Origin: an uncultured Caulobacter sp.
GTDB taxonomy: Bacteria > Pseudomonadota > Alphaproteobacteria > Caulobacterales > Caulobacteraceae
Direction: 5' to 3'
Length of the DNA: 64,000 bases
Assembly (NCBI GenBank): GCA_937925635.1
Contig: CALALX010000027.1
Coordinates: 1-64,000, forward strand
Shown here: positions 52,115 through 60,612 of the stretch, in pieces
How the letters are laid out: each line of letters opens with the position of its first letter
Numbering within the stretch: the first letter of the stretch is position 1
The notes under the pieces: model-generated
The model's input: the letters and a program-made list of their open reading frames with translations, nothing else
The model's database searches: none
What the model was told of the DNA's origin: nothing
Position numbers and translations under genes: made by a program

Positions 52115-53391
52115 GCGCCGGCGCGTCGCAGGCGGGCGGCGTCTTCATCGAACGCCCGATAGGCCGCAAGCAACGCCACGGACGCGAGAAGGCTGGCGAG
52201 GGCCGATCCCCTCAGGGCTGTCGCCAACCCGTGTCCGTCCGCCAGGAGGCCGGTGATCCAGGGGCCCGGGGCGTGGCCGAGCAGGTTGAAGGCGAGGGTC
52301 GCGAGCGCCAGGGCGGTCGCATGAACGGCGGGGCGGCTGACATCCGCGCCGACGGCGCTGGCGGGACCCGCCGCGCCTCCCGCCAATGCGAAGGCGCACG
52401 CCATCAAGCCGAGCTGCGCCGCGCCCGCGGGCGCACCCAAGGCCAGGGCGACCAGGCCGCCGGTCACGACGCAGTAGCCGGCGGCGACGAGCGCCCTGCG
52501 CGCCGGCCGGCGTCGCGAGAGGCCGTCGGCGACCGCGCCGCAAACCATCATCCCGACGGCGGAGAGCAGCACCAGGAGCGCGGCGACGCCGCCCGCCCGC
52601 GCCGGCTCTAGGCCGTACGTCCGCGTCAGCAAGCTCGGCGTCCAGGCGATCAGGGCGGCCAGGGTGAAGAACTGCAGCCCGCCGCCGGCGTAGGCCAGCA
52701 GCAGGGTCCGGGTGGTCAGCAGGGTCCACAGTGACGCCAGCCCCCCCTCAGAGGCGTCGGCGGAATCCTGCGTCTCAAGCGGCGCCGCCGGCAGGCGCAC
52801 GACCGCGGCGAAGAGCGACGCCAGCACCAATCCCAGTCCGCCGAGCGCGACGAAGGCGCCACGCCAGCCGATGGTCTCGGCCATCCAGCCCCCCGCCGCG
52901 AGGCCGAGAACGGAGCCCACGGCGCCGCCGGCGAGAAACGCCGCCGCGACAGCCCCGCGAACGCGCGCGGGAAAGACTGAGAACAGGATCGCTCCGCCGA
53001 CGCTGCCGTAAGCGGCTTCTCCGACGCCGAGGCAGAGCCGGGCCAGCAGCAGCTGCCCGTAGCTGGCCGCCAGGCCGCAGGCGAGCGTCGCCGCGCTCCA
53101 GACCAGGGCCATGACGACGATCGCCCTCACCCGCCCGAACCGGTCGGCGGCGAACGACAGCGGCGCCGTCAGCAGGCCGACCGCCAGGGCCACGACGCTG
53201 ACCAGGGCGCCGAGCCGCCCATCGCTCAGGGCCCACTCGGCCTTGAGGGCCGGGAACATCGGGATGAGCGCCTGCCGGCACACATAGTCGGACAGCAACA
53301 GCAGGAAGGTCAGGGTGAAGATGACCGCGGCGCGCGTCCTGCCGACCGGCCAGTCGGCCTCGCCTTCACGACGGGCGGCGAGGCCGACCAC
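52111..53391 (-). CDS. MFS transporter, module B
   Basis: The 426-residue 12-helix carrier has a GTG start three bases after the BKACE stop. RFGRVRA in the first loop and LGVGEAAYGSVGGAILFSVF mirror the truncated carrier at 1-657, to which it is clearly paralogous. The substrate is unknown but presumably related to that of the adjoining BKACE. Confidence 0.9.
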   Translation of the reverse strand: MVGLAARREGEADWPVGRTRAAVIFTLTFLLLLSDYVCRQALIPMFPALKAEWALSDGRLGALVSVVALAVGLLTAPLSFAADRFGRVRAIVVMALVWSAATLACGLAASYGQLLLARLCLGVGEAAYGSVGGAILFSVFPARVRGAVAAAFLAGGAVGSVLGLAAGGWMAETIGWRGAFVALGGLGLVLASLFAAVVRLPAAPLETQDSADASEGGLASLWTLLTTRTLLLAYAGGGLQFFTLAALIAWTPSLLTRTYGLEPARAGGVAALLVLLSAVGMMVCGAVADGLSRRRPARRALVAAGYCVVTGGLVALALGAPAGAAQLGLMACAFALAGGAAGPASAVGADVSRPAVHATALALATLAFNLLGHAPGPWITGLLADGHGLATALRGSALASLLASVALLAAYRAFDEDAARLRRAGA

Positions 53392-53394
53392 GGG

Positions 53395-54444
53395 TCAGGC
53401 CGCCCGGGACAGGTCGGCGACGGCCGGTCGACGATTGGGGGCCCAGCCGACCTTGGCGAGCGTCTCGTCGGCCGATCCGTAGGTCTCGCCGATACGGTAG
53501 ATCCGCCGGGCCTCCGCGCCGGTGGCCACCTCGCGGTAGAGCTCCCGCGAGATGCGGACCAGCTGCTCGATCTGGCGGACCGACGACAGGCGCTCGCCCT
53601 TGCGGCCCCAGAGGTTGTCTTCGATGCCGCAGCGAACGTGCAGGCCCATGGCGATGGCCATGGTGTTGAGCGGCAGGCAGGTGCGCATGATGCCCTCGAC
53701 GGTGAGCACCGCGTTGTCCGGCGCGCGGCGGACGAACTCCATCAGGTTGGTCGCGGTCGGACCGTCGGCGCCGCCGCCGATGCCGACCCAGTTCATCACC
53801 AGCGGACCGGTGTAGACGCCTCGGCGCACCAGGCGTTCCACGGTCTCCAGCTGGCCGGGGTCGCCGAGCATGAAGTGCGGCTGGACGCCCGCCGCCTGCA
53901 GCCGGCGCAGATGCTCCTCGACGAAGGCCGGGCCGGACGGGATCCACATTTCCCGGTAGGCGTCCGCATAGGCCGGCAGCGCCAGGGACGTGCCGGCGAC
54001 GTCGTCCGCGCTCATCACCTCGGTGATGTTCATCTGGTTGGTGTTGATGGCGATGGTCACCTGGTCCGGCTTCGGATCGAGGTCGGCCAGCATGTGGCGG
54101 GTGTCGTCGGAGAGCCAATTTGCCGCCTCCCCCTCGCCCTCCGGCGCGAACGAGATCGAGCCGCCGACCTGGAGCAGCATGTCGGGCACGGCCTCGCGCA
54201 GGCGGGCGATCATCTCGTTGAACATCGACAGCCGCTTGGAGCCCGAACCGTCGGCCTCACGGACGTGGATATGGAGGACGGTCGCGCCGGCGTTCCAACA
54301 GTCGACCGCCTTCTGGACCTGTTCGTCCATCGTGACCGGGATGTCGTCGGAGTCGCCCGGCAGAAATTCGGGACCGTAGGGCGCGGCCTGGATGACCAGC
54401 GGCTGCTGATGTTCCGGCAACAGGGCGTCGTCGAGGAAATGCAT
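53395..54444 (-). CDS. Beta-keto acid cleavage enzyme (BKACE, DUF849), module B
   Basis: The protein is 349 residues from the ATG at 54444, preceded by AGGAGGAG. His58 and His60 (HIHVRE) and RCGIED give the metal and catalytic residues. The protein matches the module A enzyme along its entire length, including the distinctive EGEGE insert and the WLSDDTRHMLA segment. The likely reaction is cleavage of a beta-keto acid with acetyl-CoA. It lies between the carboxymuconolactone-decarboxylase-like gene and the MFS carrier. Confidence 0.92.
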   Translation of the reverse strand: MHFLDDALLPEHQQPLVIQAAPYGPEFLPGDSDDIPVTMDEQVQKAVDCWNAGATVLHIHVREADGSGSKRLSMFNEMIARLREAVPDMLLQVGGSISFAPEGEGEAANWLSDDTRHMLADLDPKPDQVTIAINTNQMNITEVMSADDVAGTSLALPAYADAYREMWIPSGPAFVEEHLRRLQAAGVQPHFMLGDPGQLETVERLVRRGVYTGPLVMNWVGIGGGADGPTATNLMEFVRRAPDNAVLTVEGIMRTCLPLNTMAIAMGLHVRCGIEDNLWGRKGERLSSVRQIEQLVRISRELYREVATGAEARRIYRIGETYGSADETLAKVGWAPNRRPAVADLSRAA

Positions 54445-54463
54445 GGGGACTCCTCCTTTGGGG

Positions 54464-54838
54464 TCAGGCGGGCTGGGCCGCGTCGCGCGCGGCGAGTTCT
54501 TCGGCGAGGATCGGGAAGCCGAGGGCGCAGGAGTGGATGCCGAGGACCGCGACGGCCTCGAGCACGGCGGCGATCTCCTGCGGCGTGACGCCGATCTGGA
54601 GCGCCTTGCGAATGTGGCGGCGAACGCCGGGCGCGTAGAGGTGGGTGCAGGACGCGTCGACGGCGATGGCAATCAGCTCGAAAGTCTTTGGATCGAGCAC
54701 GCCCGAGCGCAGGGGCCGGGTTCCCATGTCCAGGAACGACTCCAGCCAGGCGGGGTCGGAGTCGGCGATGGCCTCCCAGGCAGGATTGAACTCGCCAGAA
54801 GCGCGCAGAGCGTCGGTGATGGGGGTCGCGTCGGTCAC
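54464..54838 (-). CDS. Carboxymuconolactone-decarboxylase/AhpD-like protein
   Basis: The 124-residue all-helical protein carries the family core ELIAIAVDASCTHLYAPGVRRHIRKAL, of which the Cys and His (CTH, RRH) are the usual active residues, and GVTPQEIAAVLEAVA. Members are decarboxylases or alkylhydroperoxidase-like enzymes; this one lacks the AhpD C-x-x-C pair. It is the first gene of the leftward module B operon, 19 bases before BKACE. Confidence 0.85.
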   Translation of the reverse strand: MTDATPITDALRASGEFNPAWEAIADSDPAWLESFLDMGTRPLRSGVLDPKTFELIAIAVDASCTHLYAPGVRRHIRKALQIGVTPQEIAAVLEAVAVLGIHSCALGFPILAEELAARDAAQPA

Positions 54839-54898
54839 GGCCAGGTCTCCTCGAGGCGGATGTTGCCCGAGGCGTGGCGGTCGTGATTGAATATTTGA

Positions 54899-54911
54899 GA
54901 CAGTGACTGTC
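54899..54911. promoter_or_regulatory. Inverted repeat in the module B divergent promoter
   Basis: GACAGT and ACTGTC form a 13-base palindrome with a one-base centre. It is embedded in a direct repeat TTTGAGACAG/TTTGGGACAG (54894 and 54915) just upstream of the AraC start. It is a probable site for that regulator. Confidence 0.5.
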
Positions 54912-54927
54912 GAATTTGGGACAGCCC

Positions 54928-55899
54928 ATGACCGCCCTCGTCCGTGCCGCCAGTTTGACGGGCTACTCAGATCTCGTGAGGGACCTGGGCGGCGATCCGC
55001 GACGCCTGCTGTCCGACTGCGGTCTGACCCCGCTCCTGCTTGAAAACCCCGATATGAAGATCAGCGCCGACACCGTCGGGCGGCTGCTCGAACGCACGGC
55101 CGAGCAACTCGGCGCGCCGGACTTTGGGCTGCGCCTCGCCGAAGCGCGGCGACCATCGAACCTCGGCCCGGTCAGCCTCGTGGCGCGTGACCAGGCGTCC
55201 CTGCGACAGGCGCTGGAGGTCATGCGGCAGTACCAGTGGCTGCACAACGAGGCCCTGTTGCTGACGCTTGAGGAGGACGGCGAGATCGCCGTGTTGTCCC
55301 TGGCGCTTCTGGCCGGGAGCGGCCTCGCCTCACGGCAGGCCACGGAACTCTCAGTCGCCGTCCTGACCCGGACGCTGTCGGCCCTGCTGGGCGGCGCCTG
55401 GCGCGCGGACTCCGTTCACTTCCGGCACGCCGCGCCGGCGTCGGTGGTCACGCACCGGCGGGTGCTGGGCATTTCACCGTTCTTCGACCAGCCCTTTGAC
55501 GGTCTCGTGCTGCCGCGCGAAACCCTGTCCGAGCCCCTGCCCGCCGCTGACCCGCTGATGGCTCTGCAGGCCAGGCGCTATGCCGAGCAGCTGGCGGCGG
55601 GCCGACTGCGCTCCTGGACGGGCGCCGCGCGCGAACTGATCATCCTGCTGCTGCCGACCGGTCGCTGCGGCGCCGACGAGGTCGCCCGCCTCATTGGCGT
55701 CAACCGCAGGACCCTGCACCGCCGGCTGGCGGCCGAGGGCGAGAGTTTCCGCGGCCTGCTGGCCGAGTGCCGCGGCGCGATGACGGAGTCCCTGATCGCC
55801 TCTGGCACCTCGAAGACGCGGATCTCCGAACTGGTCGGCTTCTCCTCTCCGAGCAGCTTCGCGCACTGGCGACGCCGCGCCGGCGCCGACAAGCCATGA
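54928..55899 (+). CDS. AraC-family regulator with arabinose-binding-like domain, module B
   Basis: The protein is 323 residues from the ATG at 54928; a TTG at 54916 is less likely. A sensing domain (about 10-190) precedes an AraC DNA-binding domain with NRRTLHRRLAAEGESFRGLL and ISELVGFSSPSSFAHWRRRAG. It diverges from the BKACE operon in the same way as its paralogue at 6375-7376. The recognition helices differ somewhat, so cross-regulation is possible but not certain. Confidence 0.9.
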   Translation: MTALVRAASLTGYSDLVRDLGGDPRRLLSDCGLTPLLLENPDMKISADTVGRLLERTAEQLGAPDFGLRLAEARRPSNLGPVSLVARDQASLRQALEVMRQYQWLHNEALLLTLEEDGEIAVLSLALLAGSGLASRQATELSVAVLTRTLSALLGGAWRADSVHFRHAAPASVVTHRRVLGISPFFDQPFDGLVLPRETLSEPLPAADPLMALQARRYAEQLAAGRLRSWTGAARELIILLLPTGRCGADEVARLIGVNRRTLHRRLAAEGESFRGLLAECRGAMTESLIASGTSKTRISELVGFSSPSSFAHWRRRAGADKP

Positions 55900-56069
55900 A
55901 GCCCCTGCCCGCCGAAGGGTCCGGAGACCGTCGCCCCCGATCCGCCGCGGCCGCCTGAACGAAAGTTAACTTGCGGCTTTCCGGCGAAAGGTGCCCGAAA
56001 GTCCTTACGGTTTTCCCGCGCGGCGGATCGGTCAGTCGACGGGACATGTCACTTCGGGAGGGCTGGACC

Positions 56070-58121
56070 ATGGACAAGGCCGGGCTGACGCGGCGAGCGT
56101 TCGCCGCCCAGGCCGCCGCGCTGGGCGCGGCGCTGGCGTTCGGAGGGTCCCCCGCGCGGGCGGGGACGATCGTGCGCGGCGAGCGACGTGATCTGTTTCC
56201 CCAGGGCGTGGCCTCGGGGGATCCGGGTCCGGACAGCGTGATCCTGTGGACACGGCGCCCCCCCGACCGCGGCGTCGCCTCGCACCGGCTGACCGTCGAG
56301 GTCGCCGGCGATCCGGCGTTCGGAAAGGTGGTCGCGCGCGGCGATGTCGCGGTCACCTCGGCGACGGACTGGACCTGCCGCTTCCTCGCGGCGGGCCTGA
56401 AGCCGGCGCGGGAGTATTGGTATCGTTTCATCGACGAAGCGGGGAACGCCAGCCGGGTCGGCCGCACCCTGACGGCGCCGGCGGACGGAGACGACCGGGC
56501 GGTGAAGTTCGCCTTCGTCAGCTGCCAGGACGTCACCCAGGGCGCCCTCAACGCCTACCGACGCATGATCCATGAGGACGCACGCAGACCGCGCGAGGAG
56601 CAGCTGGGCTTTGTCCTGCATCTGGGCGACTTCATCTACGAACTGGTCTGGTACCCCGAGGAACGGCCGGGCGGCATGGAGCGAGGCCGGCGGCTGCGTG
56701 ACATCGTGCGCTATCCGAACGGCGAGAAGGTGAGCACCTTCAACATCCCGACCGATCTCGAGGATTACCGCACGGCCTATCGCGGCTACCTGCTCGACCC
56801 CGACCTGCAGGACGCCCGGGCCCGCTGGCCCTTTGTGCCCGTCTGGGACAACCACGAGTTCAACTGGCGCTCCTACCAGAGCCAGCAGATCGTCGATGGC
56901 AAGGTCCGTCCGGCGCAGGCGCTCAAGGTCGCGGCGAGCCAGGCTTGGTACGAGTATCAGCCCGCCCGGGTGAGCAAGCCCGGGAGCGGGGACGCCTTCG
57001 AGGCGCCCGCCGTCGAGAACAGGCCGGTGGAGACATTCGACGCGCGGGGCGTCGGGCAGGAGCCCAACAACCTGGCCGCCATCACCGCGCTGCGGATCCA
57101 GCGGGCGTTCCGGTACGGCAAGAACGTCGACATGATCCTGACCGACAACCGGTCGTTCATGTCGCCGGGCGGTCCCTACAGCGGGCTTCCCGAAATCAAG
57201 TTCAACGCCATGCCCGAGGAGATGCTTGAGATCCTGGACCAGGCGCGAGACTACGCGGGGGGGCATCCCCCCGCCAGGATCACGGTGGGCGAGCTCGACT
57301 TTCCCAATCCGCACGTGGACGCGCCGCCCGAGGCATATCTCGGTCTCGAGCAGATGGCCTGGTTCAAGGATCGCCTGCGCGCGGCGCGAGCCCCCTGGAA
57401 GATCTGGGGTCATTCATTCGGCACGCTGTCCGGACGGATGGACCCCCAGAACCTGCCGGAGGCCTTCGCCGACCGATGGCCCAAGGGCGCCGGCTATGGC
57501 GTGTACAGCGGCGGCTATACGCTGGAGCGCGGCGAGATCTTCGACATGATCCGCGAGGAAGGGATCACCGGATTCGCGATCGTGGCCGGCGACAAGCACG
57601 CCTTCTGGGCCGGATATCCGAGCAAGACCCTGCCGCCGCGTGCTTTCGACCCGGTGGGCGTCGAGTTCATCACCGGTTCGATTTCGGCCCAGACGGCGGG
57701 CGAGGTGCAGCAACTGACCATGCGCAAGGACGCGCCCCTGCGGCCGCTGTTTGTCCACGACAAGCCGGATGGCTCAATGGCCTGCAGCCTGGGCATGACC
57801 CTGATGCACGGAATGAAGTCCGCCTTCGTGCTCAAGGAGACGGGCGATCCCGCCAAGGCGCGCGCGGCGCGCAATCCAGAGCTGGCGCCGCACCTGGCCT
57901 TCGTGGATCACGCCGGGCACGGGTATGTGACGGTGCGGGCGTCGCCGGACGAGCTTGAGACCGAATTCGTCTGCATCCCGATCCCGTTTGAGCGCAGCGA
58001 GACGGACGATGGCGGACCGTTGCTCTACCGCGTGGCGCACCGCGTCTCGCTCTGGAAGGCGGGAGAACGCCCCCGGCTCCGGCAGGAGGTCCTCGAAGGC
58101 GACCCCGGCCTCGCGATCTGA
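56070..58121 (+). CDS. phoD: PhoD-type alkaline phosphatase/phosphodiesterase
   Basis: The protein is 683 residues from the ATG at 56070 (GGGAGGG eight bases before). A twin-arginine signal (LTRRAFAAQAAALGAAL) is followed by a PhoD N-terminal domain (FPQGVASGDPGPDSVILWTR). The metallophosphatase core has FVSCQDVTQG, LHLGDFIYEL, VWDNHEFNW, LTDNRSFM and AGDKHAFW. It acts outside the cytoplasm on phosphate esters, with Fe/Ca in characterised members. Its link to module B is not obvious, and no Pho box was identified. Confidence 0.9.
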   Translation: MDKAGLTRRAFAAQAAALGAALAFGGSPARAGTIVRGERRDLFPQGVASGDPGPDSVILWTRRPPDRGVASHRLTVEVAGDPAFGKVVARGDVAVTSATDWTCRFLAAGLKPAREYWYRFIDEAGNASRVGRTLTAPADGDDRAVKFAFVSCQDVTQGALNAYRRMIHEDARRPREEQLGFVLHLGDFIYELVWYPEERPGGMERGRRLRDIVRYPNGEKVSTFNIPTDLEDYRTAYRGYLLDPDLQDARARWPFVPVWDNHEFNWRSYQSQQIVDGKVRPAQALKVAASQAWYEYQPARVSKPGSGDAFEAPAVENRPVETFDARGVGQEPNNLAAITALRIQRAFRYGKNVDMILTDNRSFMSPGGPYSGLPEIKFNAMPEEMLEILDQARDYAGGHPPARITVGELDFPNPHVDAPPEAYLGLEQMAWFKDRLRAARAPWKIWGHSFGTLSGRMDPQNLPEAFADRWPKGAGYGVYSGGYTLERGEIFDMIREEGITGFAIVAGDKHAFWAGYPSKTLPPRAFDPVGVEFITGSISAQTAGEVQQLTMRKDAPLRPLFVHDKPDGSMACSLGMTLMHGMKSAFVLKETGDPAKARAARNPELAPHLAFVDHAGHGYVTVRASPDELETEFVCIPIPFERSETDDGGPLLYRVAHRVSLWKAGERPRLRQEVLEGDPGLAI

Positions 58122-58343
58122 AGCCCCCGGCCCAGCGCCGCGCGCCGCCGCGCGAGCAGCGTCCAGGAGTTCCGCCGCTTGGGATCAAGCGCAAGCGTCG
58201 CCGGCCCGCTCGCCCGGCGGAGATCCAGGCGCCGCGCAAGATATTCATTCGCGTGATAGTCAGTGTTGACGAACGGCTGAACGCGTGTCAGCGTCTCCCC
58301 ATGCGCCGTAGAGCGCGCGCCGTTACGGCAAGGGGAGGGAAAC
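58122..58343. promoter_or_regulatory. Upstream region of module B TonB receptor
   Basis: These 222 bases hold the receptor's promoter. A GTCA-N4-TGAC dyad at 58259-58270 (core CAGTGTTGAC) loosely resembles the palindrome before the AraC gene at 54899. A ribosome site GGGGAGGG precedes the ATG at 58344. Confidence 0.35.
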
Positions 58344-60503
58344 ATGAGACTTCAGGCAGCGATGCTGAGCGCGTCGATCCTTGCGCTCGGCTGGTGCGGA
58401 GCCGCCGCGGCGCAAACCGCGCCGGCGCCGCAATCCGGACAGGGGGAAGAAGCCTCGGCCGTCGATGAAGTGGTGATCACCGCCGAGCGACGGTCCTCCA
58501 ATCTGCAGACGACGCCGATCGCGGCGACCGTCCTGACCGGCCAGGCGCTTGAGAAGAAGGGCGTCACCACCGTCGACCAGTTGCAGTTCGTCGTGCCCGG
58601 CGCGGTGATCAACAACTTCGGCCAGGGCATCGACTTCAACATCCGCGGCATCGGCAAGGCCGAGCACAACACCCAGACGACCACCGGGGTGATCACCTAT
58701 CGGGACGGCGTCGCGACCTTCCCTGGCTACATCCAGGGCGAGCCCTACTTCGACATCGCCAGCATCGAGGTCTTGCGCGGCCCGCAGGGGACCTTCGTCG
58801 GCCAGAACGCCACCGGCGGCGCGGTCTTCGTCACCTCCAACGATCCGGTCATCGGCGGGGGGGACTCCGGCTACCTCGCCGGCCAGGTCGGCAACTTCAA
58901 CGACGTAGCCGCGCAGGGCGCCCTGAACATCCCGGTCAGCGACACCTTCGCCGCGCGCCTGTCTTTCCAGAGCGAAAGCCGCGACAGCTTCTGGGACGTG
59001 AAGGGCCCTCTCGCCCGCGGCAACGAAGGCGTCGAGATTAACGCCCTCCGCCTGGGGCTCCTGTGGACGCCGACGGAGGCCCTGACCGTCAACTTCAAGA
59101 CCGACGTCGGGCGGCTCGACTATGGCGGCTATCCCTCGGACCCCGTGAACTCGCCGAATGATCCGTTCCAGATCACGGCCAACGCCCTGCAAATGGCGGT
59201 CGACACCTACCAGCGCTCCGTCCTCAAGGTCGAATACGTGTTCGACAACGGCGTGAAGCTGCGGTCGATCAGCGGCTACCAGGACGGGACGACGCGGTAC
59301 GCGGCCGACCTGGATGGCACGAGCGTCGGGGTCGCGACCTTCGCCGACGACGTCGACGAGGTCATCTACTCCCAGGAACTCAACCTGATCTCGCCGGACG
59401 ACCAGCCGATCTCCTGGGTCGTCGGCGCCTATGTCCAGACCGACGAATACGACTTCAAGCCCGGCAAGTTCGTCATCGGCCTGCCGGCCGGCAACATCCT
59501 GACCGAATACCGGCTGGAAGGCACAAATCCGAAGCAGGTCAGCGCCGTCTTCGGCCAGGTCAGTTTCGAGCTGCCGCACAACTTCGAGCTTCAGGTCGGC
59601 GCCCGCTATTCGGACGTCCGGTCGACCAACCACGTCACCTTCCTGCAGTACGGCCTGCCGCTGACCCAGGACCAGTCGATCAAGGACAACAACGTGTCCG
59701 GCAAGGTCGCCCTGAGCTGGACGGTCAACGACCACAACTTCCTGTACGGCTTCGTGGCGACCGGCTTCCGCGCCGGAGGTCTGAACGTCCCGGTGGGACT
59801 CGGCGTGCCGGCCCCCTTCGATCCCGAAGAGGTCACCCAATACGAGATCGGCTGGAAAGCCGGCTTCCTGGGCGGCCGCATCCGGACCCAGATCGACGCC
59901 TTCTACAACGACTACAAGAACTTCCAGGTGACGATCGGCTATCCGCTGATCCCGGTCTTCGGGTTCGAGGTGAACAATCCCGGCACGACGAAGATCTATG
60001 GCATCGAGGCTCAGCTCGAAGCCGTGTTCGGGCCGCTGTCGGTCGACGCCGGCCTGGGCTGGATGCGGAGCTCGCTCGGCAAGTTCTACGCGACCGATCC
60101 GCGGGCGGCGGCCTTCGGCGCCTGTGATCCGGCGACGGGGCCGGAGTCGCCGACCTGTATCGACCTCGAAGGTCGCGACCAGACCTATGCGCCGAACGTC
60201 ACCTTCAACGTCGGCGGCCAGTACCGGTTCACGCTGGACAACGGCGACACCATCACGCCGCGCCTGAACTACGGCTACGTTTCGCCGCAGTGGGCGACCC
60301 TGTTCCAGAACAGGGCCCGGGGCGACCGGATCGAGCAGCGCAACATGCTCAACGCGCAGCTCGCCTGGACCCACGACGACATCGTCACCACGCTGTACGC
60401 GACCAACCTGACCGACGAGACCTATATCGCGGCGATCAATTCCGGCCTGCGGTTCGCCATGCCTCCGCGCCAGTTCGGTCTGCGGGTGATGAAAGTGTTC
60501 TGA
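58344..60503 (+). CDS. TonB-dependent receptor, module B
   Basis: The 719-residue receptor has a signal peptide (about 1-23, ending AAAA), TonB box VDEVVITAERR, plug motif IEVLRGPQGTFVGQNATGG and a barrel ending RVMKVF. It imports the substrate for the following acyl-CoA ligase or for BKACE. It is followed 109 bases later by the ligase on the same strand. Confidence 0.93.
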   Translation: MRLQAAMLSASILALGWCGAAAAQTAPAPQSGQGEEASAVDEVVITAERRSSNLQTTPIAATVLTGQALEKKGVTTVDQLQFVVPGAVINNFGQGIDFNIRGIGKAEHNTQTTTGVITYRDGVATFPGYIQGEPYFDIASIEVLRGPQGTFVGQNATGGAVFVTSNDPVIGGGDSGYLAGQVGNFNDVAAQGALNIPVSDTFAARLSFQSESRDSFWDVKGPLARGNEGVEINALRLGLLWTPTEALTVNFKTDVGRLDYGGYPSDPVNSPNDPFQITANALQMAVDTYQRSVLKVEYVFDNGVKLRSISGYQDGTTRYAADLDGTSVGVATFADDVDEVIYSQELNLISPDDQPISWVVGAYVQTDEYDFKPGKFVIGLPAGNILTEYRLEGTNPKQVSAVFGQVSFELPHNFELQVGARYSDVRSTNHVTFLQYGLPLTQDQSIKDNNVSGKVALSWTVNDHNFLYGFVATGFRAGGLNVPVGLGVPAPFDPEEVTQYEIGWKAGFLGGRIRTQIDAFYNDYKNFQVTIGYPLIPVFGFEVNNPGTTKIYGIEAQLEAVFGPLSVDAGLGWMRSSLGKFYATDPRAAAFGACDPATGPESPTCIDLEGRDQTYAPNVTFNVGGQYRFTLDNGDTITPRLNYGYVSPQWATLFQNRARGDRIEQRNMLNAQLAWTHDDIVTTLYATNLTDETYIAAINSGLRFAMPPRQFGLRVMKVF

Positions 60504-60612
60504 CGCGGTTCCCTCCCGCGCCTTGCGTGGCCGTCCGGCGGATGTCGGGCGGCCACTCTTCTGACCGGACGGCCGCATGCGGCCTGACGGCGAGCATTGA
60601 GTGATCTGAACG

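Noticed and set aside
50616..52169. 517-codon leftward frame overlapping the YeiH gene
   Set aside because: It reads as Arg/Gly/Pro-rich in a frame shifted from the clear ten-helix protein.
56049..57413. 454-codon leftward frame
   Set aside because: It is antisense to phoD and lacks hydrophobic core patterns or motifs.
56070..58121. Phosphate-starvation control of phoD
   Set aside because: I saw no convincing pair of Pho-box half-sites in the 170 bases upstream, so regulation by PhoB is not claimed.
58323..60578. 751-codon leftward open frame
   Set aside because: It is antisense to the module B TonB receptor, which has a signal peptide, plug and ribosome site; the antisense frame has none of these.
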